Of a stretch of 64,000 nucleotides of DNA, positions 34,414-43,250 are shown piece by piece. The stretch is from Kitasatospora xanthocidica (lineage in GTDB: Bacteria > Actinomycetota > Actinomycetes > Streptomycetales > Streptomycetaceae). The stretch spans positions 142,971-206,970 of the forward strand of contig NZ_BNBY01000005.1 in assembly GCF_014656195.1 (NCBI RefSeq). The letters are read 5' to 3'. Below the pieces are notes generated by a model. It was given only the letters and a program-made list of their open reading frames with translations. It made no database searches and was not told the DNA's origin. The position numbers and the translations under genes were made by a program. The stretch's first letter is position 1. Every line of letters begins with the position of its first letter.

Positions 34414-34432
34414 CAGGTCCGGTCGGCCGGGA

Positions 34433-35155
34433 TCAGCGGGGCAGGCGCAGGGCGAGGCCGTCCAGGACGACCTCCAGGCCGTAGGTGAACTTGGCGTCGC
34501 GTACCTCGACCGGATCGGGGATCGCGGCGGCGGCCGCGTAGGCGTCGGCGAGGTGGGCGTAGTCGGCGCTGGCCTGCTGGGCGGCGGGCATCAGGCGGGC
34601 GATGAACTCGGCCTCGGTCTCGCCGGAGCGCGCGACGGTGGTGAGCCAGGCCGCCTCGGTGGTGCTCACCCCGACGACGTAGGAGATGAGCGTGTCGATC
34701 GCCCGGATCGGATCGGGGAATCCGACGGCGTCGAAGAAGGCGGTCAGCCGCTCGCCGTAGGACGCCAGGTTGGGGCCGAGGTAGGCGAGGCCGGCCTGGC
34801 CCAGTACGGAGGAGAGCCAGGGGTGGCGCAGGGCCGTCGCCCGGAACGCCTCGGCGGCCTCGGTGGCGGCGGCGCGCCAGTCGGGGCTGTCGGCGGGCGG
34901 CAGGGCCATCTCGCCGAAGACCTCGTCCACGGCGAGCTCCATCAGCTCGTCCTTGGTGGCCACGTGCCGGTAGAGCGAGGTGGCGCCCGCGTTCAGCCGG
35001 GCGGCGAGCTTGCGCATGCTCAGGGCCTCGACGCCCTCGGCGTCCAGCATCACGACCGCCTGGCGGACGATTCCGTCCCGGCTGAGCGCGGGCTGGTCGG
35101 GCTCGCGCTGCTGACGGGCCCAGACGGACGGGACCGGGGTGCTTCGGGTGGCCAT
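34433..35155 (-). CDS. TetR-family repressor, divergent from an MFS pump
   Basis: A 240-residue regulator with a TetR helix-turn-helix (about 30-75, with LSMRKLAARLNAGATSLYRHVATKDELMELAVDEV) and a C-terminal ligand domain of the TetR(class B)-like TetR_C type. It is divergent from a DHA2-type efflux gene, a classical repressor/pump pair. The ATG at 35155 has GAGGAGGAG upstream. The 153-bp gap carries four related ~14-21-bp repeats that are probable operators for both genes. The effector should be a hydrophobic drug, not identifiable here. Confidence 0.93.
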   Translation of the reverse strand: MATRSTPVPSVWARQQREPDQPALSRDGIVRQAVVMLDAEGVEALSMRKLAARLNAGATSLYRHVATKDELMELAVDEVFGEMALPPADSPDWRAAATEAAEAFRATALRHPWLSSVLGQAGLAYLGPNLASYGERLTAFFDAVGFPDPIRAIDTLISYVVGVSTTEAAWLTTVARSGETEAEFIARLMPAAQQASADYAHLADAYAAAAAIPDPVEVRDAKFTYGLEVVLDGLALRLPR

Positions 35156-35175
35156 GGGCGACTCCTCCTCTGTGG

Positions 35176-35290
35176 TGCGTACACCGTTCGCATCGAGCGT
35201 ACAGGAGTCAATGGTTGCGCACACCGTTCCGATGTGCGTACAGTGTTCGCATCGACGGAACGCAGTGCGCACCAAAGGAACGGTGTGCGC
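35176..35290. promoter_or_regulatory. operator array between the TetR and MFS genes
   Basis: TGCGTACA-C/G-C/T-GTTCGCATCGA occurs as 21-bp direct copies at 35176-35196 and 35235-35255 with two mismatches. GCGCACACCGTTCC at 35217-35230 recurs inverted as GGAACGGTGTGCGC at 35277-35290. All four sites share (C/G)ACACCGTTC and flank the expected divergent promoters. Confidence 0.65.
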
Positions 35291-35308
35291 CGATGGGAGG
35301 GGTGACTG

Positions 35309-36832
35309 ATGTCAGTCGACGATGTGACCGGGTCCGGGGTCCGGAACCCGCACCGCTGGTGGATCCTGATCGTGCTCTGCCTGAGCTCGCTGGTGCTGGT
35401 GGTCGACAGCATGGCCCTGACCGTGGCGGTGCCCGCGATGACCGCCGACCTCGGCGCGACCGCCCAGGACACCCAGTGGATCCTCGACTCCTACGTCCTG
35501 GTCTTCGCCGGCCTGCTGCTGACCTCCGGCAGCCTCGGTGACCGCTTCGGGCGCCGGAAGATCATGATCATCGGCCTGCTGCTCTTCGGGGCGGCGTCGT
35601 TCGCGGCGAGCTTCTGCACCAACCCCGGCGAGGTCATCGCCGCCCGGGTCGCGATGGGGGTCGGCGGGGCACTGATCATGCCCTCGACGCTGTCGATCCT
35701 CATCACCGTCTTCGACGAGGACGAGCGCAACAAGGCGATGGCCGCCTGGAGCTCGGTGGCGATGCTGGGGCTGGTCGGCAGCCCGGTGCTCGGCGGTGTG
35801 CTGATCGACCACTTCTCCTGGCACTCGATCTTCTTCATCAACGTCCCGGTGGTGGCGCTGGCGGTGCTGGCGGGCCTGCTGCTGATGCCGGAGTCCAAGG
35901 GCCCGTGGCAGAAGCCCGACCCGCTCGGCGCGGTGCTGTCGGCCGTCGGCATGACCGCCCTGGTCTGGTGGATCATCGAGATCCCGCAGCACGGCGCCTT
36001 CGCCGGCCGCTCGCTGGTCACCCTGGTCGTCGCGGTGGCCTCGATCGTCGGGTTCGTGGTCTGGGAGAACGTGACAGCCGCGCCGATGGTGCCGCTGGCG
36101 CTCTTCAAGGCCCGCAACTTCAGCGGGGGGTCGCTCTCGCTGACCCTGGTGCAGATCGGCAACGGCGGGCTGCTGCTGGTGCTCACCCAGTACCTGCAGT
36201 TCGTGCTCGGGTACTCGCCGGTCAAGGCGGGCCTGGCGTTCCTGCCGCTGGCCGTCGCGGCGCTGCTCGGCAACGGGGTCGGCGCCAAGCTGGCGGCGAC
36301 GCTCGGCAACCGGCTGCTGATCCTCGCCGGGATGCTCGTCATGGCCTCCTCGTTCGCGCTGCTGACCACCGTCTCGGCCGACACCGGCTTCACCGTCCCG
36401 GCGGTCGCGCTCGGGCTGCTCGGCCTCGGCGCGGGCCTGGCGATGCCGGCCGCGGTGGGCGCGCTGATGGGGACGATCCCGCCGGAGCAGGCGGGCGTCG
36501 GCTCGGCGCTGAACGACACCATCCAGCAGGCGGGCACCGCGCTCGGCATCGCGATCCTGGGCTCGCTGCTGTCGAGCGGCTTCGCGGGCGGGATGCCGGC
36601 CGGGACGCCGGAGCAGGCCAAGCACTCCATCGCCGGGGCGCTGGCGATCGCCGGCGGGGACGCCGGGTTGGTCCGCACCGCCCGGGAGGCGTTCACCGGG
36701 GCGATGACCACGACGTTCACGGTCAGCGCGATCGGTGTGCTGGCGGCGGCCCTGCTGGCCACCCTGGTGATGCGGGACCGCAAGGTAGCGCGGGCCGAGG
36801 AGCCGGCCGAGCAGGCGGTGGCCGCCGGGTGA
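35309..36832 (+). CDS. MFS multidrug efflux pump, DHA2 family (14 helices)
   Basis: A 507-residue permease with 14 predicted helices. DHA2/EmrB-QacA marks include TAQDTQWILDSYVLVFAGLLL in helix 2, GDRFGRRKIMIIG after it (motif A), the MGVGGALIMPSTLSIL helix 4 with Arg before it, and AWSSVAMLGLVGSPVLGGVL (motif C, antiporter). It should export drugs in exchange for protons. ATG start with GGGAGGGG eleven bases before it. Controlled by the divergent TetR gene. Confidence 0.94.
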   Translation: MSVDDVTGSGVRNPHRWWILIVLCLSSLVLVVDSMALTVAVPAMTADLGATAQDTQWILDSYVLVFAGLLLTSGSLGDRFGRRKIMIIGLLLFGAASFAASFCTNPGEVIAARVAMGVGGALIMPSTLSILITVFDEDERNKAMAAWSSVAMLGLVGSPVLGGVLIDHFSWHSIFFINVPVVALAVLAGLLLMPESKGPWQKPDPLGAVLSAVGMTALVWWIIEIPQHGAFAGRSLVTLVVAVASIVGFVVWENVTAAPMVPLALFKARNFSGGSLSLTLVQIGNGGLLLVLTQYLQFVLGYSPVKAGLAFLPLAVAALLGNGVGAKLAATLGNRLLILAGMLVMASSFALLTTVSADTGFTVPAVALGLLGLGAGLAMPAAVGALMGTIPPEQAGVGSALNDTIQQAGTALGIAILGSLLSSGFAGGMPAGTPEQAKHSIAGALAIAGGDAGLVRTAREAFTGAMTTTFTVSAIGVLAAALLATLVMRDRKVARAEEPAEQAVAAG

Positions 36833-36867
36833 GGCCGGCGGTGAGGCCGGCGGTGAGGACGACCTGG

Positions 36868-36897
36868 AAGGCCGGTGCCCGTGGGGGCGCCGGCCTT
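36868..36897. terminator. hairpin between the convergent MFS and ThiF-like genes
   Basis: AAGGCCGG (36868-36875) pairs with CCGGCCTT (36890-36897). A 12-bp unit GTGAGGCCGGCG is tandemly repeated just before it near 36832-36856. Confidence 0.6.
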
Positions 36898-36975
36898 CGG
36901 CGTTCCCCGGCGGCGAGGCCCACCCCGGCGGCGCGGCCCCACCTCGGTAGCGCGGCCCCACCGCGGCCGGGCGGC

Positions 36976-38064
36976 TCACCCCGGCGGGGCCGGCTGCCAC
37001 AGGCACCCGCAGTCCGGATGCCCCCGCAGCCGCAGCCGCCGGGCCATCCCGTCGCTCGCCGACACCTCGCACCAGCCGTCCACGCTCGGCGGGCGGCCGC
37101 CGTCCAGGTGCAGCTGGACGTGCAACGCGGCCAGCCCGGCGACCGCCGTCGCCAGGGCGGTGTCGCAGGCCGGCGTCGGGGCCCGCCCCGGGCCCTCGTG
37201 GGCCAGCTGGGCCAGCACCCGCGGCCAGGCCGCGTCCTCGTCCTCCCGCCGCAGCACCAGGCAGTGCCCGCAGGCGGACCTCCCCGGGACCACCAGCGGC
37301 CCGACGACGCCGAACTCCTCGACCACGCCCACGTACAGGTGCGGCACCCCGGCCCGGAGCAGCAGCCGGGCCTCGTACGTCCCGCCGGCGAAGGCGGCGC
37401 TGCCGTCCCGGGGCGCGAGGACGACGAAGTCCGGCGGTGGGTCGCCCGGCCGGCGGCGCGGGGCGGGCCCCGGGGGACGGCCCGCGGCCCGGTGCACCGC
37501 CTCCCGGGCGGCCGTCGCGCGCAGCCGCCCGACGTCCCCGGGCGGCAGGCCCGCAGGCGAGCAGTCGCCCGGTGCCACCCGGCCGCCGTCCGTGACGGTG
37601 ACCGTGCCGGTGCCCCCGGCGGCCAGGACGGCGGCCACGGCGGCGCCGACCCGGCCCGCGCCGCGCACCTCGATCCGGGCGTCGGCCCGGCGGGCCAGCA
37701 CAGCCGGTGCGGCGCCCGGGCCGGAGTGGACCAGGGAGAGCGAGGCGAGGTCGGGCCCGAGCAGCTCCCGGTGCGGCTGGGGGAAGCGGGCCAGCGCCCG
37801 GTCGGCGGCCTCCGCGTCGTCCAGCAGGCCGGTCTCCGCGAGCTCGGTCAGCAGGGTGTCGGCCGGCTCGCGGCCGAGCCCGATCCGCTCACCGGCCTCG
37901 ACGAGCGCGGGCCGGTCGCGCGTTCCGTCGAGCAGCCCGAGGAACTCGCACAGGGCCGGGTCGGCGTTGCCGAGCACCCCGGCGTGGCTCGTGACGGTGC
38001 CGAACTGCAGGGTCTCGGAGTCCCGCCAGCTGCGGGACAGGGCGGGCTTCAGAGCGAGGCGCAC
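36976..38064 (-). CDS. orphan ThiF/E1-like protein (cyclodehydratase-partner type)
   Basis: A 362-residue protein. Residues 20-110 look like a winged-helix/peptide-binding region (LCEFLGLLDGTRDRPAL); an E1-like Rossmann domain follows with GAGRVG at 135-140 and VTVTDGGRVAP; two Cys pairs, CGHC (265, 268) and CGC (352, 354), make a structural zinc site. This is the layout of ThiF-like partner proteins of azole-forming YcaO systems. The adenylation residues (RQ after the acidic Asp loop, conserved Lys) are not obvious, so it may bind rather than activate its substrate. No YcaO or precursor peptide is nearby. GTG start with GGGAG. Confidence 0.8.
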   Translation of the reverse strand: MRLALKPALSRSWRDSETLQFGTVTSHAGVLGNADPALCEFLGLLDGTRDRPALVEAGERIGLGREPADTLLTELAETGLLDDAEAADRALARFPQPHRELLGPDLASLSLVHSGPGAAPAVLARRADARIEVRGAGRVGAAVAAVLAAGGTGTVTVTDGGRVAPGDCSPAGLPPGDVGRLRATAAREAVHRAAGRPPGPAPRRRPGDPPPDFVVLAPRDGSAAFAGGTYEARLLLRAGVPHLYVGVVEEFGVVGPLVVPGRSACGHCLVLRREDEDAAWPRVLAQLAHEGPGRAPTPACDTALATAVAGLAALHVQLHLDGGRPPSVDGWCEVSASDGMARRLRLRGHPDCGCLWQPAPPG

Positions 38065-38319
38065 GGCGATCTCCCTTCCGATCGTTTCCGGACGGCTGAC
38101 CGCAGCATGCCCCATCGCCCGGACGGTGTGCCGAAAGTTGTCCACAGGCCCGTACACATGATCAGAACATCGGTTCGCACACCCTGTGGATAACTGGGGA
38201 TCCTCCCCGGCGTCGGATTCCGGACACCCGCCGTCGACTTTTCGTTCGCGATCACTCCATGAAAGATTCCGGCCATGGCAGCGGACTTCTGTCCGTGCCA
38301 CCGGGTAACGTCGTGTGCC

Positions 38320-39045
38320 ATGGCAGCCGAGCGGGACTCCCATCCACCGGCGTCGCGTCGGCGTGCCCGTGCCGCGTCCGGGTCACAGATCGCGGCGCCG
38401 AACACGCGCGGGCGTCCGGACCAGCGGTACGCCGAGCAGCAGCCGCCGCAGCACCCGCCCGTCGGGGCGGTCTCCCCGGAACCGCACGACCGCGGCCGGG
38501 TCGAGGTGCGGCGCAGCGCCCGCCGCAGCCGTACGGTCTCCGCCTACCGCGAGGGCGACCGCACCGTCGTGCTGATCCCGGCCCGGATGTCGCACGCCGA
38601 GGAGCAGCGCTGGGTCGCGCAGATGCTGGAGAAGCTCGCCGCCCAGGAGTCCCGGCGGATCCCCGGGGACGAGGCCCTGATGGCCCGGGCCCGCGAGCTG
38701 TCGGCCGCCTACCTGGACGACCGCGCCCACCCCAGCCAGGTCCGCTGGGTCACCAACCAGAACTCCCGCTGGGGCTCCTGCACCCCGAGCGAGGGCACGA
38801 TCCGCCTCTCCCACCGCCTCCAGGGCATGCCCGAGTACGTGCTGGACTACGTGCTGCTGCACGAGCTGGCGCACCTGCTGGTGCCGGACCACGGGCCGGC
38901 GTTCTGGGCGCTGCTGGAGGCCTACCCCCGCACCGAGCGGGCCCGGGGCTACCTGGAGGGCGTGGTCTCGGCGGCCCGGCTGCCGCACATCCCGGGCGCC
39001 CGGCACGCCGACCCCGGGCCGGACCCGGGCGCCTCCTGCGGCTGA
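38320..39045 (+). CDS. YgjP/M48-type metallopeptidase (DUF45)
   Basis: A 241-residue protein whose residues 55-230 form the WLM/YgjP-like zincin domain: RWVTNQNSRWGSCTPSEGTIRLS, then the zinc motif in YVLLHELAHLLVPDHG (HExxH plus downstream His) and FWALLEAYPRTERARGYLEG. The substrate is unknown. The N-terminal 45 residues are disordered. ATG 38320 is preferred; the earlier ATG at 38275 would add a Cys-rich stretch using rare TGT and GTA codons. It is divergent from the ThiF-like gene. Confidence 0.88.
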   Translation: MAAERDSHPPASRRRARAASGSQIAAPNTRGRPDQRYAEQQPPQHPPVGAVSPEPHDRGRVEVRRSARRSRTVSAYREGDRTVVLIPARMSHAEEQRWVAQMLEKLAAQESRRIPGDEALMARARELSAAYLDDRAHPSQVRWVTNQNSRWGSCTPSEGTIRLSHRLQGMPEYVLDYVLLHELAHLLVPDHGPAFWALLEAYPRTERARGYLEGVVSAARLPHIPGARHADPGPDPGASCG

Positions 39046-39076
39046 GGACCGGCGGGACCGACCGGAGGACGACGCG

Positions 39077-39111
39077 AAGGGGGCGCGGGCCGATGCGGCC
39101 CGCGCCCCCTT
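39077..39111. terminator. bidirectional terminator between convergent peptidase and NUDIX genes
   Basis: AAGGGGGCGCGGGCC (39077-39091) pairs perfectly with GGCCCGCGCCCCCTT (39097-39111), and a T follows on both strands. Confidence 0.85.
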
Positions 39112-39124
39112 TCGACGTCACACC

Positions 39125-39712
39125 TCAGCCGGTCAGCCGCCGGGCCCGGGCCACCAGGTCGCGCACCGAGTGGTCGGTGAGCTCCGGCAGCCGGTCGTAG
39201 TCGAACCAGCGCAGGTCCAGCGACTCCTCGCTGATCAGCGCCTGGGCGCCGGCCGGGGCCAGCGCGATGTACTGGACGTCCAGGTGGGTGTTCTCCGGCC
39301 GGTCCTTGCCGGTGCAGCGGACCTGGTGGCGGTCCAGCTTGACCGGCACCGGGGCGCCGTCCTCCGTCAGCAGGACCAGGTCGGGGATGCCGGACTCCTC
39401 GACGGCCTCGCGCAGCGCGGCCGAGGCGAGGTCGCGGTCCTCCGGTTCGCAGTGCCCGCCCATCTGCAGCCACATGCCGACCTTGGGGTGCAGGGTGAGC
39501 AGTACCCGCCCGGCCGCCGGGTCGACGACCGCCGCGCTCGCGGTGATGTGCGCGGGCAGGCAGGAGCGGTAGAGGCCCTCGGGCTGCGCGGTCAGGTGGT
39601 CCAGGTAGTCGAGCCGCAGCAGCTCCTGGTCCTCGTCGGCCGGCCGCCACCCGGACAGGGTGCGGACGGCGTCCGCGTGCAGGGTGGACGCGGACGTCCC
39701 GGTGTCGGTCAT
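39125..39712 (-). CDS. NUDIX hydrolase
   Basis: A 195-residue Nudix protein. The box is GGHCEPEDRDLASAALREAVEESGI, here recognised by its G-x5-E and REAVEESG ends (about residues 84-108). An N-terminal helical segment and HPKVGMWLQMGGH are typical of a broad actinobacterial subgroup of unknown substrate. It overlaps the upstream DUF2342 gene by four bases (ATGA), so the two are translated together. Confidence 0.9.
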   Translation of the reverse strand: MTDTGTSASTLHADAVRTLSGWRPADEDQELLRLDYLDHLTAQPEGLYRSCLPAHITASAAVVDPAAGRVLLTLHPKVGMWLQMGGHCEPEDRDLASAALREAVEESGIPDLVLLTEDGAPVPVKLDRHQVRCTGKDRPENTHLDVQYIALAPAGAQALISEESLDLRWFDYDRLPELTDHSVRDLVARARRLTG

Positions 39713-41241
39713 GCGGTGGGCTCGCCCTTCCCGTCGGTGTCGGTGCCGTCGTGCTCCGGCCGGTCGCCGCCCTCGGTGCGGTCGGGACCCTTGGTGAGGT
39801 CGGGCTTGCCGGCCGCGGCCTCGCCGAGCAGCTTGTCGAGCGCGTCGAAGTCGAACCCGCCCTCCAGGTCGCCCGCGGCGCCCCGGTGCACGAAGGCGTC
39901 CGGGTCGTCCAGGTCGGCGGCGGTGGGCAGCATGTCCGGGTGCTCCCAGAGCGCGTCGCGGCCCTCGACGCCGCGGGCGTCGGCGAGCAGCGCCCAGAGC
40001 CGGGAGGCGTCGCGCAGGCGGCGCGGGCGCAGCTCCAGGCCGACCAGGGTGGCGAAGGTCTGCTCGGCGGGCCCGCCGGCCGCGCGGCGGCGGCGGACGG
40101 TCTCGCGCAGCGCCCCGGCCTGCGGCAGGTGCGGCTCGGCGGCGGCGTGCACGACGGCGTCCACCCAGCCCTCGACCAGCGCGAGCGCCGTCTCCAGGCG
40201 GGCGAGCGCGGCCTTCTGCTCGGGGGTGTCCTCGGGCTGGAGCAGGCCGCCGGCCAGTGCCTCCTGCAGGGCCTCGGGGTTGCTCGGGTCGAGCTGGCCG
40301 ACCAGCTCCTCCATCCGGGAGGTGTCGACCTTGATGCCGCGGGCGTAGGCCTCCACGGCGCCCAGCAGGTGGGCGCGCAGCCACGGCACATGGGCGAAGA
40401 GCCGCTGGTGGGCGGCCTCGCGCAGGGCGAGGTAGAGGCGGACCTCGTCGGCGGGCACGCTCAGGCCCTCGCCGAACTCGGCGACGTTCTGCGGCAGCAG
40501 CGCGGCCTTGCCGGCCGGGGCGAGCGGCAGGCCGACGTCGGCGGAGCCGACCACCTCGGCGGCGAGGGCGCCGAGCGCCTGGCCGATCTGGGTGCCGAAC
40601 ATGGCGCCGCCCATGGAGCGCATCATGCCCATCAGCGGGCCGGCCATGGCCTGCATCTCCTCGGGCAGCACGCCGCCCATGGCGTTGCCGACCCGCTCGG
40701 CGACCGGGTCGACCAGGTCCTTCCAGACCGGGAGGGTGGCCTCGATCCACTCGGCCCGGCTCCAGGCGACGGCGGTGCCGGCGCCGGAGGGGAACTCGGT
40801 GGCGCCGTCGAGCCACAGGTCGGCCAGGCGGACGGCCTCGGCGACGGCGGAGCGCTCGGAGGCGCTGACCGAGCGGTCCTTGCTCTTGCCCTCGGCGGGC
40901 TCGGCGACCACGGTCTGGCGGGCGATGTTCTGGGCGAGGTCCCAGTTCACCGGGCCGCCCTCGAACGAGAGCATCTGCCCGAGCTGCTGGAAGGCGGCGC
41001 CGAGGTCGCCCGGGTTCATGCCGCCGAACATCGCGGCGAAGGGGTTGTCGCCGCCGGCGCCGCCCGGGGCGCCGGGCAGGCCGAACATCGCGCCGAAGGG
41101 GTTGCCCCCGCCGAAGCCGAACGGCTGCGGGCCGGAGCCGGACTGCTCCTGGTCCTTCTTCTTCTGCGCGTCGTCGGGCTTGGCCTTGCCGTCCTCGGGC
41201 TCCTCGGGCGGAACGCCGAATCCGAAGGGAAGGTCGCTCAC
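39709..41241 (-). CDS. DUF2342 / zinc-dependent metalloprotease-like protein
   Basis: A 510-residue protein. The first ~70 residues are Gly/Phe/Met-rich low complexity (PFGFGGGNPFGAMFG); the rest is the helical DUF2342 domain with REAAHQRLFAHVPWL (about 292-306) and LVEGWVDAVVHAA (about 395), the two motifs thought to form a zincin-like site. Enzyme activity is not established for the family. The counterpart in mycobacteria lies near whiB7 as here (from memory). The GTG at 41241 has GAGGA; an ATG at 41268 would add nine residues. Coupled to the NUDIX gene downstream. Confidence 0.88.
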   Translation of the reverse strand: MSDLPFGFGVPPEEPEDGKAKPDDAQKKKDQEQSGSGPQPFGFGGGNPFGAMFGLPGAPGGAGGDNPFAAMFGGMNPGDLGAAFQQLGQMLSFEGGPVNWDLAQNIARQTVVAEPAEGKSKDRSVSASERSAVAEAVRLADLWLDGATEFPSGAGTAVAWSRAEWIEATLPVWKDLVDPVAERVGNAMGGVLPEEMQAMAGPLMGMMRSMGGAMFGTQIGQALGALAAEVVGSADVGLPLAPAGKAALLPQNVAEFGEGLSVPADEVRLYLALREAAHQRLFAHVPWLRAHLLGAVEAYARGIKVDTSRMEELVGQLDPSNPEALQEALAGGLLQPEDTPEQKAALARLETALALVEGWVDAVVHAAAEPHLPQAGALRETVRRRRAAGGPAEQTFATLVGLELRPRRLRDASRLWALLADARGVEGRDALWEHPDMLPTAADLDDPDAFVHRGAAGDLEGGFDFDALDKLLGEAAAGKPDLTKGPDRTEGGDRPEHDGTDTDGKGEPTA

Positions 41242-41438
41242 GGGGTCCTCGATCCGGTCGGCCGTCATGCGGTGTGGCGGGGAAATCAGCGCCCGGGGCG
41301 GTGGCGGAGTCGGGGACTCGGGGGCGGCTCCCGCGCGGCTGGCCCGCGCCGGGTGCACCGCCGGGCCTTCGCCTCGGGCAGGATGGACGTACGTGACACA
41401 CGTCCGTACGCACATAAGCTAACCGTGGAGGATGGCCG

Positions 41439-42587
41439 GTGAGTTCCCCGCCCTCGGACGTTCGCTCTGGGCTGACCGGAGGAGAGGAGGCGTCGGACAC
41501 CACGGCGTCGCCGCCTCCAGCCTACGGCGGACGGCCGCTGACCGTGGCGGTGACCGGCGCCGCGGGAGTGCTGGGGGAGCGGGTCGCGGCGCGACTGGTC
41601 GCCTCCCCGCACGTGAAGAAGGTCCTGGCGGTGGACGACCGCCGCGGCGAGGTCCCCGGCGTGCAGTGGCGGGTGCTCGACGTGCGCGACCCGGCGGTGG
41701 CCGAGCGGCTGGCCGGGGTCGACGTGGTGGTGCACCTCGCGATGGACTTCGGCATGGAGTCCGATCCGCGGGCCCGCAGCGCCTACAACGTGCGCGGCGC
41801 CCAGACGGTGCTGACCGCGGCCGCGGCCGCCGGGGTGCACCGGGTCGTGCTGTGCACCTCCGCCATGGTCTACGGCGCGCTGGCCGACAACGAGGTGCCG
41901 CTGGCCGAGGACTCCGAGCTGCGGGCGACCGAGGAGGCCTCGCTGGTCGGGGACCTGCTGGAGATCGAGCGGCTGGCCCGCCGCGCGCCACGCGCCCACC
42001 CCGGGCTGCAGGTGACGGTGCTGCGCCCGGCCGTGGTGGTGGGCCCCGGTGTGGACACCGTGCTGACCCGGCACTTCGAGGCGCCCCGGCTGCTGGTGGT
42101 GGCCGGCTCCCGCCCGTGCTGGCAGTTCTGCCACGTGGACGACCTGGCGGCGGCGCTGGAGTACGCGGCGCTGGGCCTGGTCGAGGGCGAGGTGACGGTC
42201 GGCTGCGACGGCTGGCTGGAGCAGGAGGACGTGGAGCGGCTGTCGGGGATCCGGCGGATGGAGCTGCCGGCCGCGCTGGCGCTCGGTACCGCGGCCCGGC
42301 TGCACCGGCTGGGCCTGACCCCGGCACCGGCCGGGGACCTGGCGTACACGATGTACCCGTGGGTGGTGTCCGGCAGCCGGCTGCACGAGGCGGGCTGGCG
42401 TCCGGCGCACACCAACGAGCAGGTGCTGGCCGAGTTGCTGGCCCAGGTGTCCGGCAAGCACGCGGTGGCCGGGCGCCGGCTGGGCGGCAAGGAGGCCGCG
42501 ACCAGCCTGGGGGCGGCCGGGGCGACGGTGGCGCTGGTCGGTACGGCGGCGCTGGTGCGCCGGGCCCGCAAGCGGCGCCGGTTCTGA
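41439..42587 (+). CDS. NAD-dependent epimerase/dehydratase-like SDR with C-terminal anchor
   Basis: A 382-residue extended SDR. After a disordered 30-residue head, GAAGVLG (40-46) begins the Rossmann fold, DVVVHLAMDFG and LCTSAMVYGA follow; the expected YxxxK is absent at the usual place (LVGDLLEIERLA), so it may bind NAD(P) without dehydrogenase activity. A hydrophobic helix near 358-376 and a final RRARKRRRF suggest a C-terminal membrane anchor. GTG start after GGAGGATGGCC. It is divergent from the DUF2342 gene. Confidence 0.88.
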   Translation: MSSPPSDVRSGLTGGEEASDTTASPPPAYGGRPLTVAVTGAAGVLGERVAARLVASPHVKKVLAVDDRRGEVPGVQWRVLDVRDPAVAERLAGVDVVVHLAMDFGMESDPRARSAYNVRGAQTVLTAAAAAGVHRVVLCTSAMVYGALADNEVPLAEDSELRATEEASLVGDLLEIERLARRAPRAHPGLQVTVLRPAVVVGPGVDTVLTRHFEAPRLLVVAGSRPCWQFCHVDDLAAALEYAALGLVEGEVTVGCDGWLEQEDVERLSGIRRMELPAALALGTAARLHRLGLTPAPAGDLAYTMYPWVVSGSRLHEAGWRPAHTNEQVLAELLAQVSGKHAVAGRRLGGKEAATSLGAAGATVALVGTAALVRRARKRRRF

Positions 42588-42668
42588 CCCGGGCCGGGGG
42601 AGGGTTCCGGTCCTGCCCCGGGTCGGCGGAGCACGGCGTCGATCGATCGGCCGATCGGGCGCCTTTTC

Positions 42669-42695
42669 TCACGATGCGAAATTTCCACATCGTGA
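42669..42695. promoter_or_regulatory. inverted repeat with AT-rich centre upstream of moaE
   Basis: TCACGATG (42669-42676) and CATCGTGA (42688-42695) are a perfect 8-bp inverted repeat around CGAAATTTCCA, the most AT-rich patch locally. It lies about 50 bp before moaE and is a probable operator. Confidence 0.45.
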
Positions 42696-42744
42696 TGCGG
42701 AAGACACTTGCCTCCGACCGTCCCCGATGAGGAATCATGGGGTC

Positions 42745-43185
42745 ATGTCCGAGAACCACGACCCCATCCGTCTGCTCGCCATCCGCGACACCCCGCTCTC
42801 GCTGGACGAGGTGTACGAGGCGGTCGGCGACGACGCGGCCGGCGGCACCACCGTCTTCGTCGGGACGGTCCGTGACCACGACGGCGGCAAGTCGGTGTCC
42901 GCGCTGGAGTACAGCTGCCACCCCACCGCCGAGCAGGAGATGCGGCGGATCGCCGAGAAGGTGGTCGCCGACTTCCCGGTCCGGGCGCTCGCCGCGGTCC
43001 ACCGGGTCGGCCGGCTGGAGATCACCGACAAGGCCGTGATCGTCGCGGTCTCCTGCGCCCACCGCGGCGAGGCCTTCGCGGCCGCCCGCCGGCTGATCGA
43101 CGACCTCAAGCACGAGGTGCCGATCTGGAAGCACCAGGTCTTCGCCGACGGCGAGGAGGAGTGGGTCGGCGCCGGCGGCTGCTGA
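42745..43185 (+). CDS. moaE: molybdopterin synthase large subunit MoaE
   Basis: A 146-residue MoaE. Family marks: TTVFVGTVRDHDGGKSV near 33, LEYSCHPTAEQEM, AAVHRVGRLEITDKAVIVAV and the catalytic-lysine region VPIWKHQVFADGEEEWV near the end. It uses the thiocarboxylated small subunit MoaD to make molybdopterin; MoeZ, encoded 36 kb away in this window, would recharge that sulfur. The ATG at 42745 is preferred over 42727. Confidence 0.95.
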   Translation: MSENHDPIRLLAIRDTPLSLDEVYEAVGDDAAGGTTVFVGTVRDHDGGKSVSALEYSCHPTAEQEMRRIAEKVVADFPVRALAAVHRVGRLEITDKAVIVAVSCAHRGEAFAAARRLIDDLKHEVPIWKHQVFADGEEEWVGAGGC

Positions 43186-43194
43186 GACCGGCCC

Positions 43195-43250
43195 GCGCAC
43201 CGCGGAACCGTCCGCACGTCCCGCGCACCGCGGAACCGTCCGCACATCCC
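43195..43250. repeat. two tandem 28-bp units downstream of moaE
   Basis: GCGCACCGCGGAACCGTCCG plus eight bases repeats at 43195-43222 and 43223-43250 with one mismatch. It lies ten bases after the moaE stop. Confidence 0.8.

Noticed and set aside
36976..39045. A ribosomally made azole-peptide biosynthetic cluster around the ThiF-like gene
   Set aside because: No YcaO protein, dehydrogenase or short precursor gene is present; only the ThiF-like protein and an unrelated peptidase are seen.
43195..43250. The 28-bp tandem pair after moaE as a terminator or attachment site
   Set aside because: The units are direct repeats without a strong hairpin, and no integrase or tRNA end is nearby.
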